A program made the translations under genes and the position numbers. Positions 1 through 5,565 of a DNA stretch of 6,492 bases are shown here, piece by piece; within the stretch, counting starts at the first letter, position 1; every line of letters begins with the position of its first letter. The notes under the pieces are model-generated. The model had not been told where the DNA came from and made no database searches. It saw nothing but the letters and a program-made list of their open reading frames with translations. Where the stretch lies: contig JABSPP010000098.1 in NCBI GenBank assembly GCA_013214275.1, positions 1 to 6,492 of the forward strand. Reading direction: 5' to 3'. Origin of the DNA: Flavobacteriaceae bacterium. GTDB lineage: Bacteria > Bacteroidota > Bacteroidia > Flavobacteriales > Flavobacteriaceae.

Positions 1-2
1 AA

Positions 3-209
3 AAATTAGAAGGTAAAAATGCTTTGTATATTGATTCTGATAAACGCTTTAAAAATTCAGACAAACGGGAAGAAGTCCTACCCACCAATCTAAATCATTA
101 CTTTGAGAAGATTGAAGAATTAGACCCCATCATTCTTAAAGTAGGTCAGAAAAACGTTAGAAAGTTTTGGGTTTTTTACTGTACCAATTACCAGCCTAAG
201 AATCCCTAG
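3..209 (+). CDS. C-terminal end of an unidentified protein (5' end outside window)
   Basis: This frame is open from the first base of the window to a TAG at 207-209, giving 68 residues. The other two forward frames hit stops within about 16 bases, so the gene most likely begins upstream of the window; a TTG at 24 is a possible but unconvincing start. The fragment is charged and soluble-looking, with lysine- and aspartate-rich stretches, a likely helix around EKIEELDPIILKVG and an aromatic segment KFWVFYCTNYQP near the end. No signal or membrane segment is visible. I do not recognise the family and assign no function. Immediately at the stop, the -1 frame continues for 16 protein-like residues (LAEHPIHIEYRKQKKG) to a TAA at 254-256. 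The original end may therefore have been at 256, with one base lost in the CCC run at 204-206. The interspersed element at 276 begins shortly after. Confidence 0.5.
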   Translation, partial: KLEGKNALYIDSDKRFKNSDKREEVLPTNLNHYFEKIEELDPIILKVGQKNVRKFWVFYCTNYQPKNP

Positions 210-275
210 CAGAACATCCAATTCATATTGAGTATCGCAAACAAAAAAAAGGCTAAATTTATTGATAAATGGTAG

Positions 276-369
276 ATGGGCGTTTCCCTGCGGGTCGCGC
301 TATCCGCTATATCTTTTTTGCCTGTTCAGGACAAAAAAGGATGCCGCTTTTATCGCTAACGCGGCATTC
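276..369. repeat. GC-rich hairpin-forming interspersed element of Flavobacteriia type
   Basis: This segment is visibly more GC-rich than its surroundings and is built of inverted repeats. A short CCC-TGC-GGG hairpin lies at 286-294. A long stem pairs 313-320 (CTTTTTTG) with 332-339 (CAAAAAAG), continues with CCTG/CAGG at 321-330, and has one bulged A at 331. A 9-bp stem pairs 339-347 (GGATGCCGC) with 361-369 (GCGGCATTC), including one G-T pair, around a 13-base loop. From memory, near-identical arrangements (a GGGCGTT-CCC-GGG-TCG block, a TATCCGCTATATC block, a variable T-stem/A-stem hairpin, then GGATGCCGC and CTAACGCGGCA) recur many times between genes in Flavobacteriia. I could not run a search to confirm this. 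A 27-codon ATG frame at 276-359 looks accidental. The orientation and function of the element are unknown; a palindromic repeat, a relic mobile element or a structured RNA are all possible. Confidence 0.6.
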
Positions 370-532
370 AAAATACCTTTTAATCAAACTACAAAGATGT
401 ATCAACTATTTTAACCTTCGACCATATCCTCCCAACAAACCCTAAGATAAAATTAAAAGCATCCGTTTCTAGAGTACAATGAATAAGTGCAATATTGCAG
501 CCAAAAATCACCAGTACCAATTTTGAAAGTTT
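370..532. other. Gene-free spacer, nothing recognised
   Basis: Between the interspersed element and the putative menB promoter motif lies AT-rich sequence. It has no open frame of note on either strand, no strong hairpin with a T-tract, and no tRNA-like or riboswitch-like structure that I can make out. It may hold upstream regulatory sequence for menB. Confidence 0.4.
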
Positions 533-540
533 TATTTTTG
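533..540 (+). promoter_or_regulatory. Possible -7 element upstream of menB
   Basis: TATTTTTG matches the Bacteroidota -7 consensus TAnnTTTG and ends 39 bases before the menB ATG, a sensible distance. No TTG lies at the expected 17-19 bases upstream: the nearest, at 523-525, is too close and the one at 495-497 is too far. In AT-rich intergenic DNA a single half-site can arise by chance, so this is a weak call. Confidence 0.3.
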
Positions 541-579
541 TAACTGCCAAACAAAGTATTAACATTTAAAGCTTTTACC

Positions 580-1419
580 ATGACAAAGCCCAAGTGGATC
601 GTTGCCAAAGAGTATGAGGACATTACTTACAAAAAGAGTAATGGAGTTGCAAGAATAGCATTCAATAGACCTAATGTTAGAAATGCATTCAGACCCAAGA
701 CAACTAGTGAGTTATACGATGCTTTTTACGATGCCAATGAAGACACTTCCATTGGAGTTGTCTTACTATCTGCAGAAGGGCCTTCTACCAAAGACGGTGT
801 ATGGAGTTTTTGTTCGGGTGGAGACCAAAAAGCGAGAGGCCATCAGGGATATATAGGAGAAGATGGATATCACCGGTTGAATATTTTAGAAGTACAACGA
901 CTTATTCGCTTCATGCCAAAAGCTGTTATTGCTGTTGTTCCAGGTTGGGCTGTTGGAGGTGGACATAGTTTGCATGTAGTTTGTGATTTAACATTAGCCA
1001 GTAAAGAACATGCCATTTTTAAACAAACAGACGCAGATGTGACCTCCTTCGACGGAGGATACGGATCCGCATATTTGGCAAAGATGGTTGGACAAAAGAA
1101 AGCCAGAGAAATCTTTTTTTTAGGAAGAAACTATTCCGCCCAAGAAGCCTATCAAATGGGAATGGTCAATGCAGTCATTCCACATGAGACATTAGAGAGT
1201 ACCGCTTACGACTGGGCACAGGAGATTTTAGCAAAATCACCTATTTCAATTAAAATGTTAAAGTTTGCTATGAATTTGACTGACGATGGAATGGTTGGGC
1301 AACAAGTATTCGCAGGCGAAGCAACTCGCTTGGCGTACATGACCGATGAAGCAAAAGAAGGGAGAAATGCGTTCTTAGAAAAACGCCAACCCAATTTTGA
1401 CAAGAAGTGGATTCCATAA
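580..1419 (+). CDS. menB: 1,4-dihydroxy-2-naphthoyl-CoA synthase (MenB)
   Basis: This cytosolic crotonase-fold enzyme closes the second aromatic ring of menaquinone, turning o-succinylbenzoyl-CoA into 1,4-dihydroxy-2-naphthoyl-CoA by an intramolecular Claisen condensation. The product is 279 residues, close to the usual bacterial length. The oxyanion-hole regions are CSGGDQ (78-83) and PGWAVGGGHSLH (121-132). The active-site block is QTDADVTSFDGGYGSAY (149-165), with Ser156 and Asp158 at the conserved catalytic positions. The family-specific C-terminus TRLAYMTDEAKEGRNAF (249-265) carries the conserved tyrosine Tyr253, followed by the KRQPNF end. Asp151 sits where E. coli MenB has the bicarbonate-binding glycine (Gly156), as in the mycobacterial enzyme, which suggests that no bicarbonate cofactor is needed. 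No other men gene is visible in the window. The ATG at 580 gives the N-terminus expected for the family. Menaquinone is the usual respiratory quinone of Bacteroidota. Confidence 0.97.
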   Translation: MTKPKWIVAKEYEDITYKKSNGVARIAFNRPNVRNAFRPKTTSELYDAFYDANEDTSIGVVLLSAEGPSTKDGVWSFCSGGDQKARGHQGYIGEDGYHRLNILEVQRLIRFMPKAVIAVVPGWAVGGGHSLHVVCDLTLASKEHAIFKQTDADVTSFDGGYGSAYLAKMVGQKKAREIFFLGRNYSAQEAYQMGMVNAVIPHETLESTAYDWAQEILAKSPISIKMLKFAMNLTDDGMVGQQVFAGEATRLAYMTDEAKEGRNAFLEKRQPNFDKKWIP

Positions 1420-1477
1420 ATAAGCCTTAAGAAAATAAAATAATTAAATACTAAATAGTTACTGTAAATTTAAACTA

Positions 1478-2086
1478 GTGAAAATAATCTGTATAGGTCG
1501 TAATTATGCGAAGCACATCAAAGAACTGGAAAACGAAAGGCCAGAGAGCCCCGTTGTATTCCTCAAACCAGATTCAGCCATCCTTCCTAAAAATCATCCT
1601 TTTTTCATTCCACCCTTCTCTAACGATGTGCATTATGAAGTTGAAGTATTGATAAAAATAAACAAGGTAGGAAAACATATTGCAGCCAGATTTGCAGATA
1701 AATATTACGATGAAGTGGGATTAGGAATCGATTTTACCGCGCGTGATGTGCAGGCGCATTGTAAGGAGAAAGGATTGCCATGGGAAAAAGCCAAAGCCTT
1801 TGATGGGAGTGCTGTCATAGGGCAATTCTTTCCAAAAGAAGAATTCGATTTGGAGAACCTTTCTTTTCAGTTGCTAAAGAACAACAAGGTAGTTCAGAAT
1901 GGAAATACCAAAGCAATGCTTTGGAAAATTGATGAATTGATTGGCTATGTTTCTCAATATTTCACTTTAAAAAAAGGCGATCTTATCTTTACAGGAACAC
2001 CAGCAGGTGTCGGTAAAGTCTCAGAAAACGACGAACTCACTGGGATAATGGAAGGAAAAAAATCTTTTCAAATCAAGGTGAAATAG
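1478..2086 (+). CDS. Fumarylacetoacetate hydrolase (FAH) family protein, FAHD1/YcgM-like
   Basis: This 202-residue protein is a compact FAH-fold hydrolase or decarboxylase of the FAHD1/YcgM type. Relatives cleave acylpyruvates or decarboxylate oxaloacetate using Mg2+ or Mn2+. The start MKIICIGRNYAKHIKEL is the family signature. Metal ligands are predicted at Glu54 and Glu56 (HYEVEV) and at Asp85 in GIDFTARD (83-90). Lys106 (WEKAKAF) and the lid pair His13/Glu16 match the catalytic residues of human FAHD1. FTGTPAGVG (171-179) is the conserved C-terminal substrate loop. The start is GTG: an in-frame TAA lies at 1445-1447 and there is no ATG between it and 1478, so GTG is the only start that keeps the signature. 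The gene lies 58 bases after menB and 26 bases before a small membrane-protein gene, but this context does not reveal the substrate. The family is certain, the exact reaction is not. Confidence 0.9.
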   Translation: MKIICIGRNYAKHIKELENERPESPVVFLKPDSAILPKNHPFFIPPFSNDVHYEVEVLIKINKVGKHIAARFADKYYDEVGLGIDFTARDVQAHCKEKGLPWEKAKAFDGSAVIGQFFPKEEFDLENLSFQLLKNNKVVQNGNTKAMLWKIDELIGYVSQYFTLKKGDLIFTGTPAGVGKVSENDELTGIMEGKKSFQIKVK

Positions 2087-2112
2087 TCAATAAACAAATC
2101 ACAAAAAACACT

Positions 2113-2442
2113 ATGTTAGAAATTATATTAGTGATTACTGTTGGTAAGTATTTTTACAGGCTTGCCGATAAATATAAAAAAAGCAAGTGGGGATATGCCA
2201 TTCTTGGTTTGGTAGTATGCTACGGAATCTTTTTTACAGTGGCACTGGTTTACGCCCTAATCTACTACTTCTTCAATCCTCTGGCTTTAGATGATGATCT
2301 CAACGATTGGACTTTGACTATAATTAGTATACCCTTTGCTCTTGGAGGAACATATCTGTTGTACTATCTATTGGAAAGAAGTTGGAAGAAAAATGCTCTA
2401 AAAGACAAGGTAAGTATAGACGATATTGGAAAAGAAATATAA
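2113..2442 (+). CDS. Small membrane protein of unknown function
   Basis: This 109-residue protein has an ATG start 26 bases after the FAH-family gene and ends 14 bases before the cinA start, so it is probably co-transcribed with both. Two clear hydrophobic spans are visible, at about 26-54 (WGYAILG through YYFF) and 68-87 (LTIISIPFALGGTYLLYYLL). A short hydrophobic N-terminus (3-10) precedes the basic segment GKYFYRLADKYKKSKW (11-26). An acidic loop, DDDLNDW (60-66), separates the two spans, and the C-terminal tail (88-109) is charged. The segment pattern resembles small uncharacterised flavobacterial membrane proteins I have seen, but I recognise no named family. It could help assemble or anchor a partner in the inner membrane; nothing in the sequence says which. 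Confidence 0.8.
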   Translation: MLEIILVITVGKYFYRLADKYKKSKWGYAILGLVVCYGIFFTVALVYALIYYFFNPLALDDDLNDWTLTIISIPFALGGTYLLYYLLERSWKKNALKDKVSIDDIGKEI

Positions 2443-2456
2443 ATAAAGACAAATAC

Positions 2457-3707
2457 ATGAATGCTGAAATCATTACCATAGGCGATGAGATTCTTATTGG
2501 GCAAATTACAGATACCAACTCACAGTGGATTGCTACTGAACTGAACAAAATAGGAGTTTCAGTACATCAGATATCATCTGTTCAAGATGAGAGAACTCAC
2601 ATTCTCACTGCCCTTGAAGAAGCACAAGAGAGAGCAGATATAGTGTTGATCACAGGCGGGCTGGGCCCCACTAAAGATGACATCACAAAAAAAACCATCG
2701 CTGAATTTTTTCAGGATGATAAAATCACTGATTATCCTGAGGTGACTAACTTTATTAAGCAGATGTTCAAAAAGTACAACATCCCTTACAGTAAAGTACA
2801 ACAATATCAATCACAGCTACCATCCAAAGCAATATTATTGATGAATCGTTTAGGAACTGCTCCTGGGATGTGGTTTTATGAAAACGATACTGTTTTTGTG
2901 GCGATGCCAGGGATTCCTTATGAGATGAAAGGTCTTATGACATACCACGTTCTTCCTAGGATACGAGAAAAATTCCATTTGCCGTTTATCATTCACAAAA
3001 CAATCATGACTTATGGTCAAGGAGAGAGTCTAATAGCCGAACGGATTGCAGATTGGGCAGATAAGCTTCCTAGCTTCATCAAGCTAGCCTATTTGCCATC
3101 TTTTGGAAGAGTACGGTTAAGACTATCTGCAAAAGGTTCTCAAAAAGGAGTATTGGAACAGGCGCTAAATCAAAATATAAAGGCGCTGTATAATATCATT
3201 CCAGATATCATCACAGGAATAGATGAGCAGGGAGCAATTGAGAATTATGTTGGGAAACTATTAAAAGAAAAAAGATTGAAATTATCGGTTGCTGAGAGTT
3301 TAACAGGAGGTAAAATAGCCTCTACGATCGTTTCAGTACCAGGAGCGTCTGCTTATTTTAGTGGAGGTTTTGTCGCATATTCAAGAGTTATGAAGGAACA
3401 ACTACTAGGTGTTAGCAAAACAACTATCGATCAATTTTCTGTTGTAAGCCAAGAAGTTGCACAAGAGATGGCCACTTTAACAAGGGATAAAACCCGATCT
3501 GACTATGCTATTGCTGTCACAGGCAATGCAGGTCCCTCCAAAGACAATACAGATAAGTCGGTAGGAATTGTGTATATCGCAATTGCTTCCGCCCATGGTC
3601 TCGTCTGTCAAGAATTTAATTTTGGTCAACCAAGAGAAAAAGTCATTAACAGAACTGTGAATAAATCACTGCAAATACTCAAAACAGAAATTCTAAAAAA
3701 TAACTAA
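2457..3707 (+). CDS. cinA: CinA family protein (MoaB-like domain plus PncC-type NMN amidohydrolase domain)
   Basis: The 416-residue product has the usual two-domain CinA layout. Residues 1 to about 170 form the MoaB/MogA-like domain (COG1058), with MNAEIITIGDEILIGQITDTNS at the start, GGLGPTKDD (67-75), GTAPGMWF (133-140) and MPGIPYEMK (150-158). Residues from about 258 to 413 form the PncC domain (COG1546), with AESLTGG (279-285), VPGASAYFSGGFVAYS (294-309) and AVTGNAGPSKD (353-363). In studied relatives the first domain is an ADP-ribose pyrophosphatase and the second deamidates nicotinamide mononucleotide, so a role in pyridine-nucleotide recycling is likely. The old name, competence/damage-inducible protein, does not show a role in competence here. 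The frame is open upstream to an ATG at 2382, but that start would overlap the previous gene by 61 bases and add 25 unrelated basic residues. The ATG at 2457 gives the family N-terminus. A separate promoter follows for rpmB. Confidence 0.96.
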   Translation: MNAEIITIGDEILIGQITDTNSQWIATELNKIGVSVHQISSVQDERTHILTALEEAQERADIVLITGGLGPTKDDITKKTIAEFFQDDKITDYPEVTNFIKQMFKKYNIPYSKVQQYQSQLPSKAILLMNRLGTAPGMWFYENDTVFVAMPGIPYEMKGLMTYHVLPRIREKFHLPFIIHKTIMTYGQGESLIAERIADWADKLPSFIKLAYLPSFGRVRLRLSAKGSQKGVLEQALNQNIKALYNIIPDIITGIDEQGAIENYVGKLLKEKRLKLSVAESLTGGKIASTIVSVPGASAYFSGGFVAYSRVMKEQLLGVSKTTIDQFSVVSQEVAQEMATLTRDKTRSDYAIAVTGNAGPSKDNTDKSVGIVYIAIASAHGLVCQEFNFGQPREKVINRTVNKSLQILKTEILKNN

Positions 3708-3715
3708 AATTGTCT

Positions 3716-3745
3716 TTGTGAAATATCAAATTTGTCGTAAATTTG
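3716..3745 (+). promoter_or_regulatory. Bacteroidota-type promoter of the rpmB operon
   Basis: A TTG at 3716-3718, a 19-base spacer and TAAATTTG at 3738-3745 fit the flavobacterial consensus TTG-N17-19-TAnnTTTG. The motif starts 9 bases after the cinA stop and ends 38 bases before the rpmB ATG, leaving room for a short leader. It would allow the ribosomal-protein genes to be transcribed independently of cinA. Confidence 0.75.
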
Positions 3746-3783
3746 TACCTAGTTTAAAGGCAAGAATTTAAAACTGCACGAAG

Positions 3784-4023
3784 ATGTCCAGAATATGTGA
3801 ATTAACAGGAAAGAAAGCAATGGTTGGAAACAATGTTTCCCATGCTATGAACAAAACGAAGAGAAAGTTCAACGTTAATTTGATGACTAAGCGGTTTTAC
3901 ATCCCCGAAGAAGACAAGTGGATTACTCTTAAAGTTTCAGCTTCAGCGTTAAAAAATATCAATAAGAAAGGAATTTCTGCAGTAATTAAGGAAGCCAGAA
4001 AAAAAGGATTTTTAACGAAATAA
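3784..4023 (+). CDS. rpmB: 50S ribosomal protein bL28
   Basis: This 79-residue basic protein is a structural component of the large ribosomal subunit. Length and sequence match the family: the N-terminus MSRICELTGKKAMVGNNVSH, then the NKTKRKF block (23-29) with NLMTKRF (32-38), and a lysine-rich C-terminal half ending in KEARKKGFLTK. The CELTGKK start with only one cysteine indicates a form without the four-cysteine zinc site. It is the first gene of a three-gene ribosomal-protein operon and begins 38 bases after a good promoter. The gap to rpmG is 20 bases. The L28-L33 pairing is common in bacteria. Confidence 0.97.
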   Translation: MSRICELTGKKAMVGNNVSHAMNKTKRKFNVNLMTKRFYIPEEDKWITLKVSASALKNINKKGISAVIKEARKKGFLTK

Positions 4024-4043
4024 ATTTCTAAAAGCAACGTAAG

Positions 4044-4226
4044 ATGGCAAAAAAAGGGAATAGGGTGCAAGTAATTCTAGAATGTACAGAGCACAAGGCC
4101 ACAGGAAAATCAGGTACTTCTAGATATATCACAACCAAGAACAAGAAAAATACTCCTGACAGAATCGAATTAAAAAAATTCAACCCTGTCTTAAAGAGAA
4201 TGACAGTTCACAAAGAAATTAAATAA
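4044..4226 (+). CDS. rpmG: 50S ribosomal protein bL33
   Basis: This 60-residue basic protein of the large ribosomal subunit lies near the E-site together with bL28. The recognisable blocks are VQVILECTEHKATGKSGTSR (8-27), YITTKNKKNTPDRIELKKF (28-46) and the C-terminal NPVLKRMTVHKEIK. It has a single cysteine (Cys14) and no CxxC pairs, so it belongs to the zinc-independent form rather than the zinc-ribbon form typical of many Bacillota. Being a little longer than the E. coli protein is normal for Bacteroidota. It sits between rpmB (20-base gap) and the DUF4295 gene (36-base gap) in the same operon. Confidence 0.97.
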   Translation: MAKKGNRVQVILECTEHKATGKSGTSRYITTKNKKNTPDRIELKKFNPVLKRMTVHKEIK

Positions 4227-4262
4227 TACGACATTCTAATCAATGTCAAACACGCATAGGTC

Positions 4263-4415
4263 ATGGCAAAAAAAGCGGTAGCATCCCTACAAACAGGTTC
4301 AAAAAGATTAACAAAAGCGATCAAAATGGTAAAGTCACCTAAGTCAGGAGCTTACACGTTTGTTGAGGCCATTATGGATCCTACAAAAGTGAACGATTTT
4401 TTAGCAAAAAAATAA
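4263..4415 (+). CDS. DUF4295 family protein, probable Bacteroidota-specific ribosomal protein bL38
   Basis: This small gene encodes 50 residues: MAKKAVASLQTGSKRLTKAI (1-20), then KMVKSPKSGAYTFVEAIM (21-38) and a DPTKVNDFLAKK end. It is strongly basic in its first half, with a lysine-rich end. I recognise it as DUF4295, a family largely confined to Bacteroidota and normally placed directly after rpmG and before ftsY, exactly as here. From memory, the Flavobacterium johnsoniae 70S cryo-EM structure revealed an extra large-subunit protein named bL38, and I believe it is this family; I cannot verify that link here. The operon position and composition independently favour a ribosomal role. The ATG at 4263 lies 36 bases after the rpmG stop, and an intrinsic terminator follows 19 bases after the stop codon. 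Confidence 0.9.
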   Translation: MAKKAVASLQTGSKRLTKAIKMVKSPKSGAYTFVEAIMDPTKVNDFLAKK

Positions 4416-4434
4416 ATTTTTTTCATAATGTATC

Positions 4435-4466
4435 AAAGCTGCTTTCTTCGGAAAGCAGCTTTTTTT
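4435..4466 (+). terminator. Intrinsic terminator with UUCG tetraloop
   Basis: A perfect stem pairs AAAGCTGCTTTC (4435-4446) with GAAAGCAGCTTT (4451-4462) around a TTCG loop closed by a C-G pair, an exceptionally stable tetraloop. A seven-T run (4460-4466) follows. It lies 19 bases after the DUF4295 stop and ends the rpmB-rpmG-DUF4295 transcript. The last outer A-T pairs overlap the T-tract. Confidence 0.95.
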
Positions 4467-4490
4467 GTGTCTATAAATGACGTACTTTTG
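4465..4490 (+). promoter_or_regulatory. Putative ftsY promoter
   Basis: TACTTTTG at 4483-4490 matches the Bacteroidota -7 motif TAnnTTTG and ends 22 bases before the ftsY ATG. A TTG at 4465-4467, formed by the last Ts of the upstream terminator, could be the -33 element. The spacer is only 15 bases, shorter than the usual 17-19, so the -33 assignment is uncertain. A promoter somewhere here is expected because a strong terminator separates ftsY from the ribosomal genes. Confidence 0.5.
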
Positions 4491-4512
4491 AAAGGTGTAA
4501 TTTCAATCCAGA

Positions 4513-5466
4513 ATGAACTACTTTAAGAATATCTTTTCAAAAGAAAAAAAACAAACACTAGACAAAGGGCTAGAGAAATCTAAGTCGAGCTTTTTTAACA
4601 AACTATCCAAAGCTGTTGCAGGAAAATCAAAAGTTGACGATGATGTACTAGATAACTTAGAGGAAGTACTCGTAACTTCTGATGTTGGCGTAGATACTAC
4701 CCTAAAAATCATTGAACGAATAGAAGAACGGGTAGCGAGAGATAAATACTTAGGGACAGAAGAGCTTAACCTAATACTTCGAGAAGAGATTGCTGGATTA
4801 CTCTCCGAAACCAACACTGGAGAAGATACCGATTTTGTGATACCATCCAACACAAGACCCTATGTGTTAATGGTAGTTGGAGTCAATGGAGTTGGGAAAA
4901 CAACAACTATTGGAAAGTTGGCTTCTCAGTTCAAGAAAAAAGGACTGAAAGTAGTCTTGGGAGCTGCAGATACATTTCGAGCGGCTGCAATTGATCAATT
5001 ACAGGTATGGGCAGACAGAACCCAAGTCCCTATTGTCCGTCAAGAAATGGGATCAGATCCTGCATCTGTAGCTTTTGACACACTGAAATCAGCTACAGCC
5101 CAGAATGCAGACGTAGTCATCATTGATACTGCCGGACGTCTACACAACAAGGTAAATTTAATGAACGAACTTTCCAAAATTAAACGCGTTATGCAAAAAG
5201 TAGTCAACGAGGCTCCCCATGATGTACTTTTGGTATTGGACGGTTCAACAGGTCAGAATGCCTTTGAACAGGCAAAACAATTTACCAAAGCTACCGAAGT
5301 CACCTCACTAGCTGTCACCAAATTAGACGGAACTGCCAAAGGAGGCGTAGTGATTGGAATTTCAGATCAATTTCAGATCCCCGTAAAATATATTGGAGTA
5401 GGAGAGGGTATTGAAGACCTACAAGTTTTTAACAAACATGAGTTTGTTGACAGTTTTTTTGCTTGA
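4513..5466 (+). CDS. ftsY: Signal recognition particle receptor FtsY
   Basis: This is the SRP-family GTPase that docks ribosome-SRP complexes at the inner membrane and hands nascent membrane proteins to SecYEG. The 317 residues comprise a short basic, probably amphipathic N-terminus (1-40, MNYFKNIFSKEKK), a four-helix N domain (about 41-105, with LEEVLVTSDVG at 49-59) and the G domain. GTPase motifs are G1 GVNGVGKT (123-130), the insertion-box/G2 region DTFRAAA (153-159), G3 DTAGR (205-209), G4 TKLDGTAKGG (269-278) and the closing loop GVGEGIEDL (295-303). The long acidic A domain of E. coli FtsY is absent, as in many bacteria, and the basic N-terminus probably binds the membrane. It is cut off from the ribosomal operon by a terminator and has its own putative promoter. 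In related genomes rimO often follows; here an amidase gene does, 99 bases downstream. Confidence 0.97.
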   Translation: MNYFKNIFSKEKKQTLDKGLEKSKSSFFNKLSKAVAGKSKVDDDVLDNLEEVLVTSDVGVDTTLKIIERIEERVARDKYLGTEELNLILREEIAGLLSETNTGEDTDFVIPSNTRPYVLMVVGVNGVGKTTTIGKLASQFKKKGLKVVLGAADTFRAAAIDQLQVWADRTQVPIVRQEMGSDPASVAFDTLKSATAQNADVVIIDTAGRLHNKVNLMNELSKIKRVMQKVVNEAPHDVLLVLDGSTGQNAFEQAKQFTKATEVTSLAVTKLDGTAKGGVVIGISDQFQIPVKYIGVGEGIEDLQVFNKHEFVDSFFA

Positions 5467-5565
5467 ACTTTAGATATCTAGGCCTTTGTAAGGCAGTCAG
5501 TCAAGTAATGGTCAGCATCTCGGTAAAAGGAAATGTCTAAACCAATAATTTCTATCCATTTAAAC

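Noticed and set aside
276..359. Short 27-codon ATG frame through the palindromic element
   Set aside because: It lies wholly within the inverted repeats and has no recognisable protein features; such frames arise from the repeat itself.
674..856. Second + strand frame inside menB
   Set aside because: It is entirely contained in menB in another frame and has no recognisable features.
2382..2456. Upstream in-frame ATG extending cinA by 25 residues
   Set aside because: It would overlap the preceding membrane-protein gene by 61 bases, and the added residues are basic and unlike any CinA N-terminus. The ATG at 2457 gives the family start MNAEIITIGDE.
4416..4424. T-run directly after the DUF4295 stop as a terminator
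   Set aside because: No stem precedes the T-run; the true terminator with a perfect 12-bp stem lies just downstream at 4435-4466.
4518..4853. 111-codon open frame on the minus strand, rich in serine
   Set aside because: It is antisense to the N-terminal part of ftsY. Its serine-rich composition is what reverse-complemented AT-rich coding sequence would give.
5471..5494. Palindrome TAGATATCTA and the hairpin GCCTT-TGT-AAGGC after ftsY as a terminator
   Set aside because: The hairpin stem has only 5 base pairs and no T-tract follows, so an intrinsic terminator is not supported.
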